Below, piece by piece: positions 1-6,993 of a stretch of 20,413 bases of DNA. The stretch comes from Methanobacteriota archaeon (GTDB lineage Archaea > Thermoplasmatota > Thermoplasmata > RBG-16-68-12): positions 1 through 20,413 of the forward strand of contig VBLS01000003.1 in assembly GCA_005878635.1 (NCBI GenBank), given 5' to 3'. The translations under genes were made by a program, and so were the position numbers. The notes below the pieces were generated by a model that was given only the letters and a program-made list of their open reading frames with translations, had not been told where the DNA came from and ran no database searches. Position 1 is the first letter of the stretch; every line of letters starts with the position of its first letter.

Positions 1-1073
1 GACTTGGACTTGACGCCCGTGATGACGAGGAGGACGCGGACCGTGTGCTCCAATGCGTCGTCGACGGAGCAGCCCCAGATGATCCGGGCCTGCGGGTTGA
101 TCTTCTGCCCGACGATTTCCGCGGCGCGCTCCGCCTCGGAGACGGTCAGGTCCCCGCCGCCGACGACGCGCACGAGCGCGCCCCGCGCGTGGGTCAGGTC
201 GACCTCGCCGAGCAGGGGGGACTCGAGCGCCTCGTTGATCGCGTACTCGATCCGGTCCCGTTCTTCCTCGCTCTCGCCGATCCCGATCATCGCGACCCCG
301 CCGCCCTTCATGATCGTCATGAGGTCCGCGTAGTCGAGGTTGACCAGGCCCGGCTTCGTGATGATCTCCGTCATGCCTTTGATCGACTGCATGAGGATTT
401 CGTCCGCGACCTTGAACGCCGCATTGATGGGCAGCCGCGGCACGAGCTCGAGGAGCTTGTCGTTGTAGATCACGATCGCGGTGTCGGTGAATCGCCGGAG
501 CTTCTCCAGGCCGGCCTCCGCATTCTCCATCCGGATGCGGCCTTCGGACTTGAAAGGCATCGTGACGACGCCCATCGTGAGGGCGCCTTCCTCTTTCGCG
601 ACGCGCGCCACGTACTGGGCGGACCCGGTGCCGGTGCCGCCGCCCATGCCGGCGGTGATGAAGACGACGTGGGAGCCTCGGAGGAACCCGCGGATCTCCT
701 CTTCGTTCTCGTGAGCCGCCTGTTCCCCGACCTCCGGAAGGGCTCCGGCGCCGAGGCCCTTCGTCAGCCGCTTGCCGATCAGGATCTTCTTCGGCGCGTG
801 GACGGACAGTAGATGCTTCGCGTCCGTATTCACGGCGCAGAGCTGCGCGCCCGTGATACCGGCCTCGCTGCACCGGTTGACGGTGTTCGAACCGCCACCG
901 CCGCACCCGACGATCTTGATCGAGACGTTGATCGACTCGACGATCTTCTCGATCTCCTGGTCGTCGCCGTTCTTCGCTTTTTCCTGCGACTTCGCGGCCC
1001 TGGCCGCTTCGCGCTCTTCCTTTGCCTCGGCTTCTTGGTGTCGTGCCAAAGCTTCGTTGAGAAGCGATTTCAT
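1..1073 (-). CDS. ftsZ: Cell division GTPase FtsZ (FtsZ2-like), 3' end outside window
   Basis: Tubulin-like GTPase that polymerises into the division ring on the inner face of the membrane. The 357 visible residues begin at ATG 1071-1073. An N-terminal tail of about 48 residues is charged and likely helical (MKSLLNEALARHQ...). It is followed by the nucleotide-binding start IKIVGCGGGGSNT (52-64), the tubulin signature GMGGGTGTGSA (142-152) and the T7 loop NLDYADL (245-251), whose acidic residues complete the GTPase site of the next subunit. The C-terminal tail lies beyond base 1. The N-terminal tail and the T7 loop resemble my recollection of archaeal FtsZ2 more than FtsZ1, but that subgroup call is inference. 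It has its own promoter 52 bases upstream, and two KaiC-like ATPase genes precede it on the same strand. Confidence 0.95.
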   Translation of the reverse strand, partial: MKSLLNEALARHQEAEAKEEREAARAAKSQEKAKNGDDQEIEKIVESINVSIKIVGCGGGGSNTVNRCSEAGITGAQLCAVNTDAKHLLSVHAPKKILIGKRLTKGLGAGALPEVGEQAAHENEEEIRGFLRGSHVVFITAGMGGGTGTGSAQYVARVAKEEGALTMGVVTMPFKSEGRIRMENAEAGLEKLRRFTDTAIVIYNDKLLELVPRLPINAAFKVADEILMQSIKGMTEIITKPGLVNLDYADLMTIMKGGGVAMIGIGESEEERDRIEYAINEALESPLLGEVDLTHARGALVRVVGGGDLTVSEAERAAEIVGQKINPQARIIWGCSVDDALEHTVRVLLVITGVKSK

Positions 1074-1124
1074 TGTGCCATCCCATCCCGATGGAGACCG
1101 ACGGCCGGACGCATCCTCCTTGGG

Positions 1125-1134
1125 ATATTTAAAA
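1125..1134 (-). promoter_or_regulatory. TATA box for ftsZ
   Basis: On the minus strand this reads TTTTAAATAT, an AT-only island in GC-rich DNA. It lies 52 bases before the ftsZ ATG, so a transcript starting about 25 bases downstream would have a leader of roughly 30 bases. This fits an archaeal TBP-dependent promoter and implies that ftsZ can be transcribed apart from the KaiC genes upstream. Confidence 0.7.
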
Positions 1135-1203
1135 GTAGTCATACATTCGTCAGACAAAACCCGCTTTGACATCCGCCACGGGGCTGCCACGCCTCGGGAG
1201 GGC

Positions 1204-1968
<765 letters not shown>

Positions 1969-1980
1969 CCGAGCGGCGGG

Positions 1981-1996
1981 GATCACCGGATCACCG
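1981..1996. repeat. Tandem 8-bp repeat duplicating a Shine-Dalgarno-like motif
   Basis: GATCACCG occurs twice back to back, so the minus strand carries two copies of GGTGATC. This matches the complement of the conserved archaeal 16S rRNA 3' tail (GGATCACCTCC). The pair sits exactly at the junction of the two KaiC-like genes. It encodes the last residues and stop of the upstream gene and provides the likely ribosome binding site of the downstream one. Confidence 0.6.
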
Positions 1997-3065
1997 GCGG
2001 CCGGGGCGGCATCGCGACGGGCGGCGGAGGAGGGGCCGCCACGATACGTTCCTTCAATTGGGAATCGCAAGCGAGGGCGATCTTCATGGCTTTCTGGTAG
2101 TTGCGCCGCTGGAACGCCAGCATGGCCCGGGACAGCGCCACCTCGACGTCTCGAATCGGGATCTGCCGTCGGTGCGCCTCTTCAATCTGGCGCATCACGG
2201 ATTCGATCACGTTCGACACTTCGTCAATGAGGCGCGTCTCGAGCAGGGATTCGTCCGGCTTCCCTTCGGGCGACGTGCCGCGAATCTGGGAGGGGGCGTC
2301 GAGGGCGACCACCATCCCCTTCGCGCCGATCGTCACGGGATGCATCTTGTCGTCGAACGAGGAACCGCGGAACTTCTCGATTGAGACCGCGCGGCGGATC
2401 ATGCTGCCGTCGATCCACTTGTGCATCCGGATCTCTCCTCGCCCGAGGAAGAACTCGGTCTCGAGCTTCTTCCGGTCCAGCCGTTCGGAGACGATGAGGG
2501 TCGTCGCTTCGAGTTCCGCGAGGAACCGGAGGAAGGATTGGATTAAGATTCGACTGTCCTGCCCCTCCATGGAGAACATCTTCAGGGCGGTCATCGAGTC
2601 GACCGCAATCCGTTTGTACCGCTGCTTCGTCCGCTCCAAATGTTGCGAGAATTCCTGCTTGATCATCTTCTGCACGCTGTGCACGGTGACCTCGAGGGCC
2701 CGGACCTGGGACGACTGCCGGATGTCCGTCACGTCCTCCATGTCCCGGACATCGAGGGATGTCCCGACGTCAATCACAGATCGTGTGCGCTTGTGCGCGC
2801 GCACGTCGGGAGTCGCGTCGAGGATCTTGAGGCGGTCCATGTTCCACCCAAACGTGGCCATGTTCGCCTTCACCTCGATCGGTGGCTCGTCGAGGGTCAC
2901 GAGCAGGCAAGGTTCCTGGAGTCGGAGGCCCTCGAGGAGAAAGTGCGCCGCAAGCACGGTCTTTCCGCTTCCCGTCGGGCCGGAGACCACGTACGGTCGC
3001 GTCGGCAGGAATCCGCCGTTCAGCATCGTGTCCAAGCCGACGATGCCGGTTTTCACTCGATCCAT
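1983..3065 (-). CDS. KaiC-like RecA-fold ATPase with C-terminal helical/proline-rich extension (first of tandem pair)
   Basis: KaiC-family ATPase of 360 residues starting MDRVKTGIVGLDTMLNGG at ATG 3063-3065. It has Walker A GPTGSGKT (29-36), a DEPP motif (59-62) where the paralogue has EEPP, and Walker B KRIAVD (151-156). Beyond about residue 260 it carries an extension absent from the paralogue: a charged, predicted helical stretch (270-342) that could be coiled-coil, then a proline-rich tail (344-358). Such tails often mediate protein contacts, which is inference here. The reading frame stays open 113 codons upstream of this ATG. I rejected that extension because it is Pro/Gly/Arg-rich without a recognisable fold and crosses the likely promoter. 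It overlaps or abuts the next KaiC gene, so the pair is probably co-translated. Role unknown. Confidence 0.85.
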   Translation of the reverse strand: MDRVKTGIVGLDTMLNGGFLPTRPYVVSGPTGSGKTVLAAHFLLEGLRLQEPCLLVTLDEPPIEVKANMATFGWNMDRLKILDATPDVRAHKRTRSVIDVGTSLDVRDMEDVTDIRQSSQVRALEVTVHSVQKMIKQEFSQHLERTKQRYKRIAVDSMTALKMFSMEGQDSRILIQSFLRFLAELEATTLIVSERLDRKKLETEFFLGRGEIRMHKWIDGSMIRRAVSIEKFRGSSFDDKMHPVTIGAKGMVVALDAPSQIRGTSPEGKPDESLLETRLIDEVSNVIESVMRQIEEAHRRQIPIRDVEVALSRAMLAFQRRNYQKAMKIALACDSQLKERIVAAPPPPPVAMPPRPPVIR

Positions 3066-3104
3066 TGAAAGCCTGCCGAGCGTCGGACCACCCGGCCCAT
3101 CGAC

Positions 3105-3112
3105 GATAAAAG
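3105..3112 (-). promoter_or_regulatory. TATA-like box for the KaiC pair
   Basis: The minus strand reads CTTTTATC, 39 bases before the ATG at 3065. Initiation about 25 bases downstream would give a leader of 15-20 bases. An inverted repeat lies 53 bases further upstream. Confidence 0.55.
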
Positions 3113-3165
3113 TTGCGACCTGAGAATCAGAGTCCAACCAATCGGGAATAGAGAGGAGGATTTTG

Positions 3166-3187
3166 GTTACCCTTACGCAAGGGTAAC
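3166..3187. promoter_or_regulatory. Perfect inverted repeat, candidate operator
   Basis: Arms GTTACCCTT (3166-3174) and AAGGGTAAC (3179-3187) are exact reverse complements around the spacer ACGC. It lies 53 bases upstream of the KaiC TATA box, where archaeal activators or repressors commonly bind. It is less likely to be a terminator of the gene ending at 3478: it is 290 bases past that stop, and read on the minus strand it is followed by CCAAAATCC rather than a T run. The binding factor is unknown. Confidence 0.6.
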
Positions 3188-3477
3188 ACATTGGCAGGTG
3201 GCGAAACGAGAGGCCCAGGCCCGATCGAAAGGCCGCCGTGCGGAGTCCACGGTCGATAGCGGGGGATGGACGTTCCGAACCGGAGGCGCATCCTGCCGGT
3301 CCTTTTGAACCATCGATCTCCGGGTGTCTCACCGGGGACCTGGGAGTCCCGGGGTATGAGCCCGACGGGATATCCTGGCTACCCCACCCCGCTACCTTGC
3401 GCATCGATCCGCAGGCTCGCGACGGCGGTCCTTCGTCCGGATTGGACCGGGCGGGATAAACCTATCGCGCGTCGACG

Positions 3478-3807
3478 TCAGAAGAATTTCCGGATGCGGG
3501 AAATGTCTTCGAGACTTCCTTTCAGCCGGATCTTGCCGGTGGCATACGCCTTGAACGGCCCGATCTCCCGTCGGATCAAGCCTTGCAACGTCTCCTGATC
3601 GGTCGAAATTGTGATGTCCGCCCGGTCCACCCCTCCGTCGACGAGGTCGTCGACGTGTTGATCCCTCAACGTAAAATGGTATTTCGTTCCGTCCTTCAAC
3701 TCAATGAGGACGGTCTTCCGGAGGTCGCCTAACTCGGCCCGGAGCGCGGGATCGGAAGCCGCCTTCGCGTTGAACTTCCGAATCGCCTCTTCGAGGAGTT
3801 CCTTCAT
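3478..3807 (-). CDS. SCP2-like sterol/lipid-carrier domain protein
   Basis: Small protein of 109 residues that looks like a single SCP2 (sterol carrier protein 2) domain. It has an N-terminal helix (MKELLEEAIRKFNAKAASDP), strands ending in TVLIELKDGTKYHFTL, the family-like DITISTDQETLQGLI, and a closing part with AYATGKIRLKGSLEDISRI. SCP2 domains bind lipids or acyl-CoA in a hydrophobic tunnel, but the ligand in archaea is not established. The ATG overlaps the stop of rnhB as ATGA, so the two are translationally coupled. No signal peptide or membrane segment is visible, so it should be cytoplasmic. It is the last gene of the unit that begins with the amidohydrolase. Confidence 0.8.
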   Translation of the reverse strand: MKELLEEAIRKFNAKAASDPALRAELGDLRKTVLIELKDGTKYHFTLRDQHVDDLVDGGVDRADITISTDQETLQGLIRREIGPFKAYATGKIRLKGSLEDISRIRKFF

Positions 3808-4460
3808 GGCTTTCGCGACCCGAAGTCATCGAGTTTCCGGTTCTTGGACTCCGCGAGCAGCCGCCTCGCGGTGTCCCAGGACGCCCGGGTGTGCGGCGGC
3901 AAGGAGCCTTTCTCTCGAATCCATTTCTCCAAGAACGCAATCGTGTCGGGATCCGAGGGGTAGCCGGATCCGATCGTCATCCCAATGGACTCCTCGATCG
4001 AACGCATCTCGCGGTCGCGGCACACCTTCGCGAGGATCGACGCCGCGCTGACGACGGGAAAGAGTTCGTCCGCGTTGTGCTGGGACACGATCTCGACGTC
4101 GAAGGCAAGCTCCCGACGCACGGAGCGCTTGAACTCGATTTCGTCCACGTCCGCCGCGTCCACGTACGCCGTCTCCGGCCGCAGCTTCGCGATGACCTCG
4201 GCGAACAGTTTCGCCTCGAAGTCGTTGAGGGACATCTCCGCCCGCATTACGTCAATTTGCTCCGCCGGGATCACGACGACCTCGAACTGAGACACCTTCT
4301 CGATCTCGGGGGCGAGGGCCTCCCGTTTCTCCGGCGAGAGTTTCTTCGAGTCGCGGCAGTTCATCTGACGCAGCGGGACGTCCGATTCCACGGCGACGCC
4401 CGCGACGACGAGGGGACCGATGACGGGCCCTCGGCCGGCCTCGTCCACACCCACGATCAC
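3804..4460 (-). CDS. rnhB: Ribonuclease HII
   Basis: Endonuclease that cuts the RNA strand of RNA/DNA hybrids and single ribonucleotides in DNA, acting in replication and repair. It has 218 residues, the normal length. The N-terminal signature is MIVGVDEAGRGPVIGPLVVAG, with D6 and E7 as metal ligands. D101 (AYVDAAD) and D131 in ADELFPVVSAASILAKV complete the four-carboxylate site, and GSGYPSDP (164-171) is the usual substrate-binding segment. The start is GTG 4458-4460, placing the catalytic DEAGRG at the expected distance from the N terminus. A GAGG motif lies about 8 bases upstream. An ATG seven bases earlier is in another frame. The stop overlaps the SCP2-like gene by four bases, and the amidohydrolase stop is three bases upstream. 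Confidence 0.97.
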   Translation of the reverse strand: MIVGVDEAGRGPVIGPLVVAGVAVESDVPLRQMNCRDSKKLSPEKREALAPEIEKVSQFEVVVIPAEQIDVMRAEMSLNDFEAKLFAEVIAKLRPETAYVDAADVDEIEFKRSVRRELAFDVEIVSQHNADELFPVVSAASILAKVCRDREMRSIEESIGMTIGSGYPSDPDTIAFLEKWIREKGSLPPHTRASWDTARRLLAESKNRKLDDFGSRKP

Positions 4461-4463
4461 GGG

Positions 4464-5738
4464 TCATGCCTCAAAGAGCTCGCGGGCGGTCTCTTGGGCC
4501 CGAGAGACGACGTCCGCCTCGTCGACGGTCCGGACGATCCGATCGGCCATGAGGACTTGTCCATCGACAACCGTTGCCTGCACATCGCCCCCCCGGCAAC
4601 TGTAGACGAGGTGGCTGATGACGCTTTCCGGATAAAAAGGAGTCGTGTGGGCGCCGCGCAACGAGACCACGGCGAGATCCGCTCGCTTCCCGACCTCCAC
4701 CGAGCCGATCTCCGCCTCCAGGTGGAGGGATCGCGCGCCCCCGATCGTGGCCAAGTCGAGCACGGTTTGCGCCGGCATCGCGCGCGCGTCCCACCGGGCC
4801 GCTTTGTGCAGCAGCGCGGCCGTCTTCATGTCCCCGAAGACGTCCATCGCGTTGTTGGAGATCGGGGAGTCGGTCCCCAGGCCGACGACGACTCCCTCCT
4901 GGAGCATCTCCGGGACGGGGGCGACGCCGCCGCTCGCGAGTTTCATGTTCGATACCGGGCAGTGGGCCACGCTGACGTCATGGCGTGCGAGGGAGCGCAA
5001 CTCGTTCATCGTCGTCCAGACGCAATGGGCCGCGGTCACGCGCGGGCCGAGAAGACCGATCTTCTCGAGCCAATCGATCGGCCGGAGACCCGTCGCGGCC
5101 CGATGGCCTTCGACTTCCCCGCGGGTCTCGGAGAGATGCATGTGCATCCGGACATCGTGGCGGTCCGCGATCTCTTTCGCCTTCCGGAAGGTCTCTTCCG
5201 ACGCCGCGTAGACGCCTTGTACCCCGACGGAGGGCGTCACCAGCGGATCGCCTTTCTGCTTGGCGACGAACGCGTCCGCGTTCTTGAGCGGACTCCCCTG
5301 TTGAGTCGTCTTCGACTCATCGAGCGTGACCCATGACAGGAAGCCCCGCATCCCGGATTCCCGCACGGCGCGCGCCACCTCGTCCTCCCAGTAGAATAGG
5401 TCCTGGAAGCTCGTCGTGCCGGACCGGATCATCTCCACGCATCCGAGGAGCGCGCCGATTTGCACGTCGCGTCGCGTGAGCTTCGCGTCGATCGAGGCGG
5501 CCTTGGGAAGCATCTCCTCGAGGGGCATGTCATCGGCGACCCCCCGCAGCAGGGTGTTCGCGACGTGGTTGTGCAGGTTGATGAACCCCGGAAGGACGGC
5601 GCAGCCGGTGCAATCAAGCACGTCGTCGGCGGAACCGTCGGTCGTTCCCACGGCCGCGATCCGCCCGCCTTCGACGAGGACGTCCCCGGACAACCGGCGA
5701 CGCTCGGCGTCCTGGGTCACGATGATTCCGCCGCGCAA
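4464..5738 (-). CDS. Amidohydrolase, MTA/SAH deaminase (ATZ/TRZ-like) family
   Basis: Metal-dependent deaminase of 424 residues. The N-terminal beta part (IIVTQDAERRRLSGDVLVEG) is followed by the TIM barrel with metal ligands H56 and H58 (NLHNHVANT), H201 and catalytic E204 (HMHLSE), H238 (AAHC) and D290 (GTDSP). HCPVSNMKLASGG (259-271) is characteristic of the 5-methylthioadenosine/S-adenosylhomocysteine deaminase group, which in archaea can recycle SAH, 5'-deoxyadenosine or MTA. The exact substrate cannot be read from sequence. The start used is TTG 5736-5738. Codons just upstream read KSLLL, which resembles family N termini, but no ATG or GTG is in frame there. It heads a unit with rnhB and the SCP2-like gene and is divergent from the EndoV fusion across 73 bases. 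Confidence 0.88.
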   Translation of the reverse strand: MRGGIIVTQDAERRRLSGDVLVEGGRIAAVGTTDGSADDVLDCTGCAVLPGFINLHNHVANTLLRGVADDMPLEEMLPKAASIDAKLTRRDVQIGALLGCVEMIRSGTTSFQDLFYWEDEVARAVRESGMRGFLSWVTLDESKTTQQGSPLKNADAFVAKQKGDPLVTPSVGVQGVYAASEETFRKAKEIADRHDVRMHMHLSETRGEVEGHRAATGLRPIDWLEKIGLLGPRVTAAHCVWTTMNELRSLARHDVSVAHCPVSNMKLASGGVAPVPEMLQEGVVVGLGTDSPISNNAMDVFGDMKTAALLHKAARWDARAMPAQTVLDLATIGGARSLHLEAEIGSVEVGKRADLAVVSLRGAHTTPFYPESVISHLVYSCRGGDVQATVVDGQVLMADRIVRTVDEADVVSRAQETARELFEA

Positions 5739-5811
5739 CAGGAGCGATTTCGTGGGGCGTCGATGCGGAGTTCCGTAGAAAGGTTTTGCGGGCGACGCTC
5801 GTTATCCGTTC

Positions 5812-6729
5812 GTGGACGCGACGTTCGCGGAGGCCCTCGCCCGTTCCTTGAGTGGAATCCCGCGCGGCCGCGTGGCGACCTGCTCGACAATCGCCCGCGC
5901 CCTCGGCGATGTCCGAGCCGCGCGGGCCGTGGCGACATGGCTCCGAGAACATCCGGAAACGCGGGAGGCTCACCGTGTCGTCCGCGCGGACGGCCGGCCC
6001 GTCCTCGATTCCTCAGTCGCCCTTCTCAAGAAGGAAGGCGCTTCAATCGCCGTCGGTCGCGTCGAGAGCTCGAGTTTTGTGGATCCCCTTCCCGATGTCG
6101 CATTCCTTGGCAAACTGAGGGAGGAGCAACGGAAGAACGCCTTCCAGGTCGTCGAAGAGGATGCCGGGTCGACTCAATCCGTGACGGGTGTTGACATCGC
6201 CTATCGAGGGGATGAGGCCTATGCGGCCGCGGCAACCCTCGACGTCGAAACCCTCCGGACCGTCGCCGTCGCTTCGGTCCGGACGAAGGTTGGATTTCCG
6301 TACATCCCGGGCTACTTGGCGTTCCGGGAGATGCCCGGCATCGAAACCGCGGTGCGGCGGCTCGCGGTACCGCCCGAGGCGGTCATGATCGATGGACATG
6401 GCCGACTCCATCCCGCCCTCTTCGGGGTCGCGTGCCACGCAGGCGTGCGACTCAACGTCCCGACCATCGGCGTCGCCAAGCATCCGCTCGCCGGGCGCGT
6501 TGATACGACGCAGGAGAAGGAGACGGGAGCCCACCCGGTTCGGATTGACGGAAAGACACGAGGGTATGCCTGGATTCCACCGAACCGCGAACATCCCATT
6601 TACATCTCGGTCGGACATCGCGTCTCCCTCGGGACCGCGCTCGCGCTCGTGAAGCGAACAACGCGCGTCGGTTATCCCGAGCCCTTGCGGATCGCGGATC
6701 GGCTCGCCGAAGAAATGAAAGGGGAATGA
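5812..6729 (+). CDS. nfi: Alkyltransferase-like (Cys-less) / endonuclease V fusion protein
   Basis: Two-domain DNA repair protein of 305 residues. Residues 1-65 match the DNA-binding domain of O6-alkylguanine-DNA alkyltransferases: IPRGRVATCSTIARALG, an arginine-finger helix RAARAVATWLREHP, and the active-site region. However, the acceptor motif PCHRVV reads EAHRVV with A53 in the cysteine position, and the usual tyrosine in TYGDIA is C24. Residues 120-300 form endonuclease V, which nicks near deaminated bases such as inosine. It has D128 (GVDIAY), the wedge PYIPGYLAFRE with E173, D194 (DGHGRLHP), K223 (GVAKHP) and H269 (VGHRVSLGTAL). The nuclease site looks intact. An AGT-EndoV fusion is known from Ferroplasma; the version here is alkyltransferase-like and probably binds but does not dealkylate. 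Start is GTG 5812; a weak TATA-like GAAAGGTTTT about 30 bases upstream suggests a leaderless transcript. Confidence 0.92.
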   Translation: MDATFAEALARSLSGIPRGRVATCSTIARALGDVRAARAVATWLREHPETREAHRVVRADGRPVLDSSVALLKKEGASIAVGRVESSSFVDPLPDVAFLGKLREEQRKNAFQVVEEDAGSTQSVTGVDIAYRGDEAYAAAATLDVETLRTVAVASVRTKVGFPYIPGYLAFREMPGIETAVRRLAVPPEAVMIDGHGRLHPALFGVACHAGVRLNVPTIGVAKHPLAGRVDTTQEKETGAHPVRIDGKTRGYAWIPPNREHPIYISVGHRVSLGTALALVKRTTRVGYPEPLRIADRLAEEMKGE

Positions 6730-6762
6730 AAAACGGGAAAAGGGTGCTTCGCGGTGACCCGC

Positions 6763-6784
6763 AAAACTGGCGGATCATCGCCAG
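6763..6784 (-). terminator. Intrinsic-type terminator on minus strand
   Basis: Read on the minus strand, CTGGCG and CGCCAG pair around the loop ATGATC (6767-6784). TTTT (6763-6766) follows immediately. It lies 20 bases beyond the stop of the lysine-rich mini-ORF, with the right orientation to end that transcript. On the plus strand the T run is on the wrong side for the EndoV gene. Confidence 0.55.
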
Positions 6785-6803
6785 GGTTGTAGGGGCAAGC
6801 GGC

Positions 6804-6842
6804 CTATCTCTTCTTTTTCTTGCCCTTTTTCTTCTTGGCCGT
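6804..6842 (-). CDS. Candidate 12-residue lysine-rich peptide (non-standard ACG start)
   Basis: Reading from ACG 6842-6840 gives (M/T)AKKKKGKKKKR, then TAG. The case rests on context. GGAGG (6850-6854) sits 7 bases before the ACG, the ideal ribosome-binding spacing. A strong TATA box lies 37 bases upstream and a hairpin plus T run closes the unit. No ATG, GTG or TTG is in frame, because a TAG stop occurs just before the GGA GGA codons. Either ACG initiates, or a former ATG mutated, or the region is a small RNA and the codons are incidental. It is short and simple in composition, so protein-level evidence is weak. I do not recognise a family. Confidence 0.4.
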   Translation of the reverse strand, partial: TAKKKKGKKKKR

Positions 6843-6878
6843 TTTGTTTCCTCCCTAGATATGTAATGGATTGAGGGG

Positions 6879-6885
6879 TTTTAAA
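6879..6885 (-). promoter_or_regulatory. TATA box of the minus-strand mini unit
   Basis: TTTAAAA on the minus strand, within ATGTTTAAAACC. Initiation about 25 bases downstream falls near 6857, just before GGGAGG. The resulting transcript to the terminator would be roughly 95 bases long. It is divergent from the ketopantoate reductase promoter about 40 bases away. Confidence 0.6.
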
Positions 6886-6922
6886 CATAGCGAATCGAAG
6901 AAATTTCGAACATTTATCGATT

Positions 6923-6931
6923 TTTATAAAA
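6923..6931 (+). promoter_or_regulatory. TATA box for the ketopantoate reductase gene
   Basis: TTTATAAAA in an AT-rich patch (about 6880-6970) that stands out from its surroundings. It is 62 bases before the GTG start, implying a leader of about 40 bases. Confidence 0.6.
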
Positions 6932-6993
6932 AGCGAACGATTCGGATAACGACACCGAAACCGTTTTTTGCACCGCGAGAATTCGCGGGGCTC

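Larger units (their letters stand above)
3066..3477. other. 412-base non-coding region upstream of the KaiC pair
   Basis: No convincing gene is present. The open frames here have non-protein-like Pro/Arg/Gly-rich composition. It holds a likely promoter (3105-3112), a perfect inverted repeat (3166-3187), a weaker 5-bp hairpin GGGAC/GTCCC (3335-3350) and a second minus-strand TATA-like TTTATC at about 3454-3460. That second element could drive a longer leader or a small RNA. I recognise no SRP RNA or RNase P RNA. Confidence 0.6.

Noticed and set aside
45..812. Long plus-strand open frames opposite ftsZ
   Set aside because: They are antisense shadows of the minus-strand ftsZ frame, whose motifs (GMGGGTGTG, NLDYADL) are unmistakable. 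GC-rich coding DNA commonly leaves the opposite strand open.
3335..3350. GGGAC/GTCCC hairpin as a terminator
   Set aside because: The 5-bp stem has no T run on either strand, and such pairings are frequent in GC-rich DNA.
3066..3404. 113-codon in-frame N-terminal extension of the first KaiC-like protein
   Set aside because: Its residues are Pro/Gly/Arg-rich with no recognisable fold, it runs across the likely promoter and inverted repeat, and the paralogue starts at the same place as the internal ATG.
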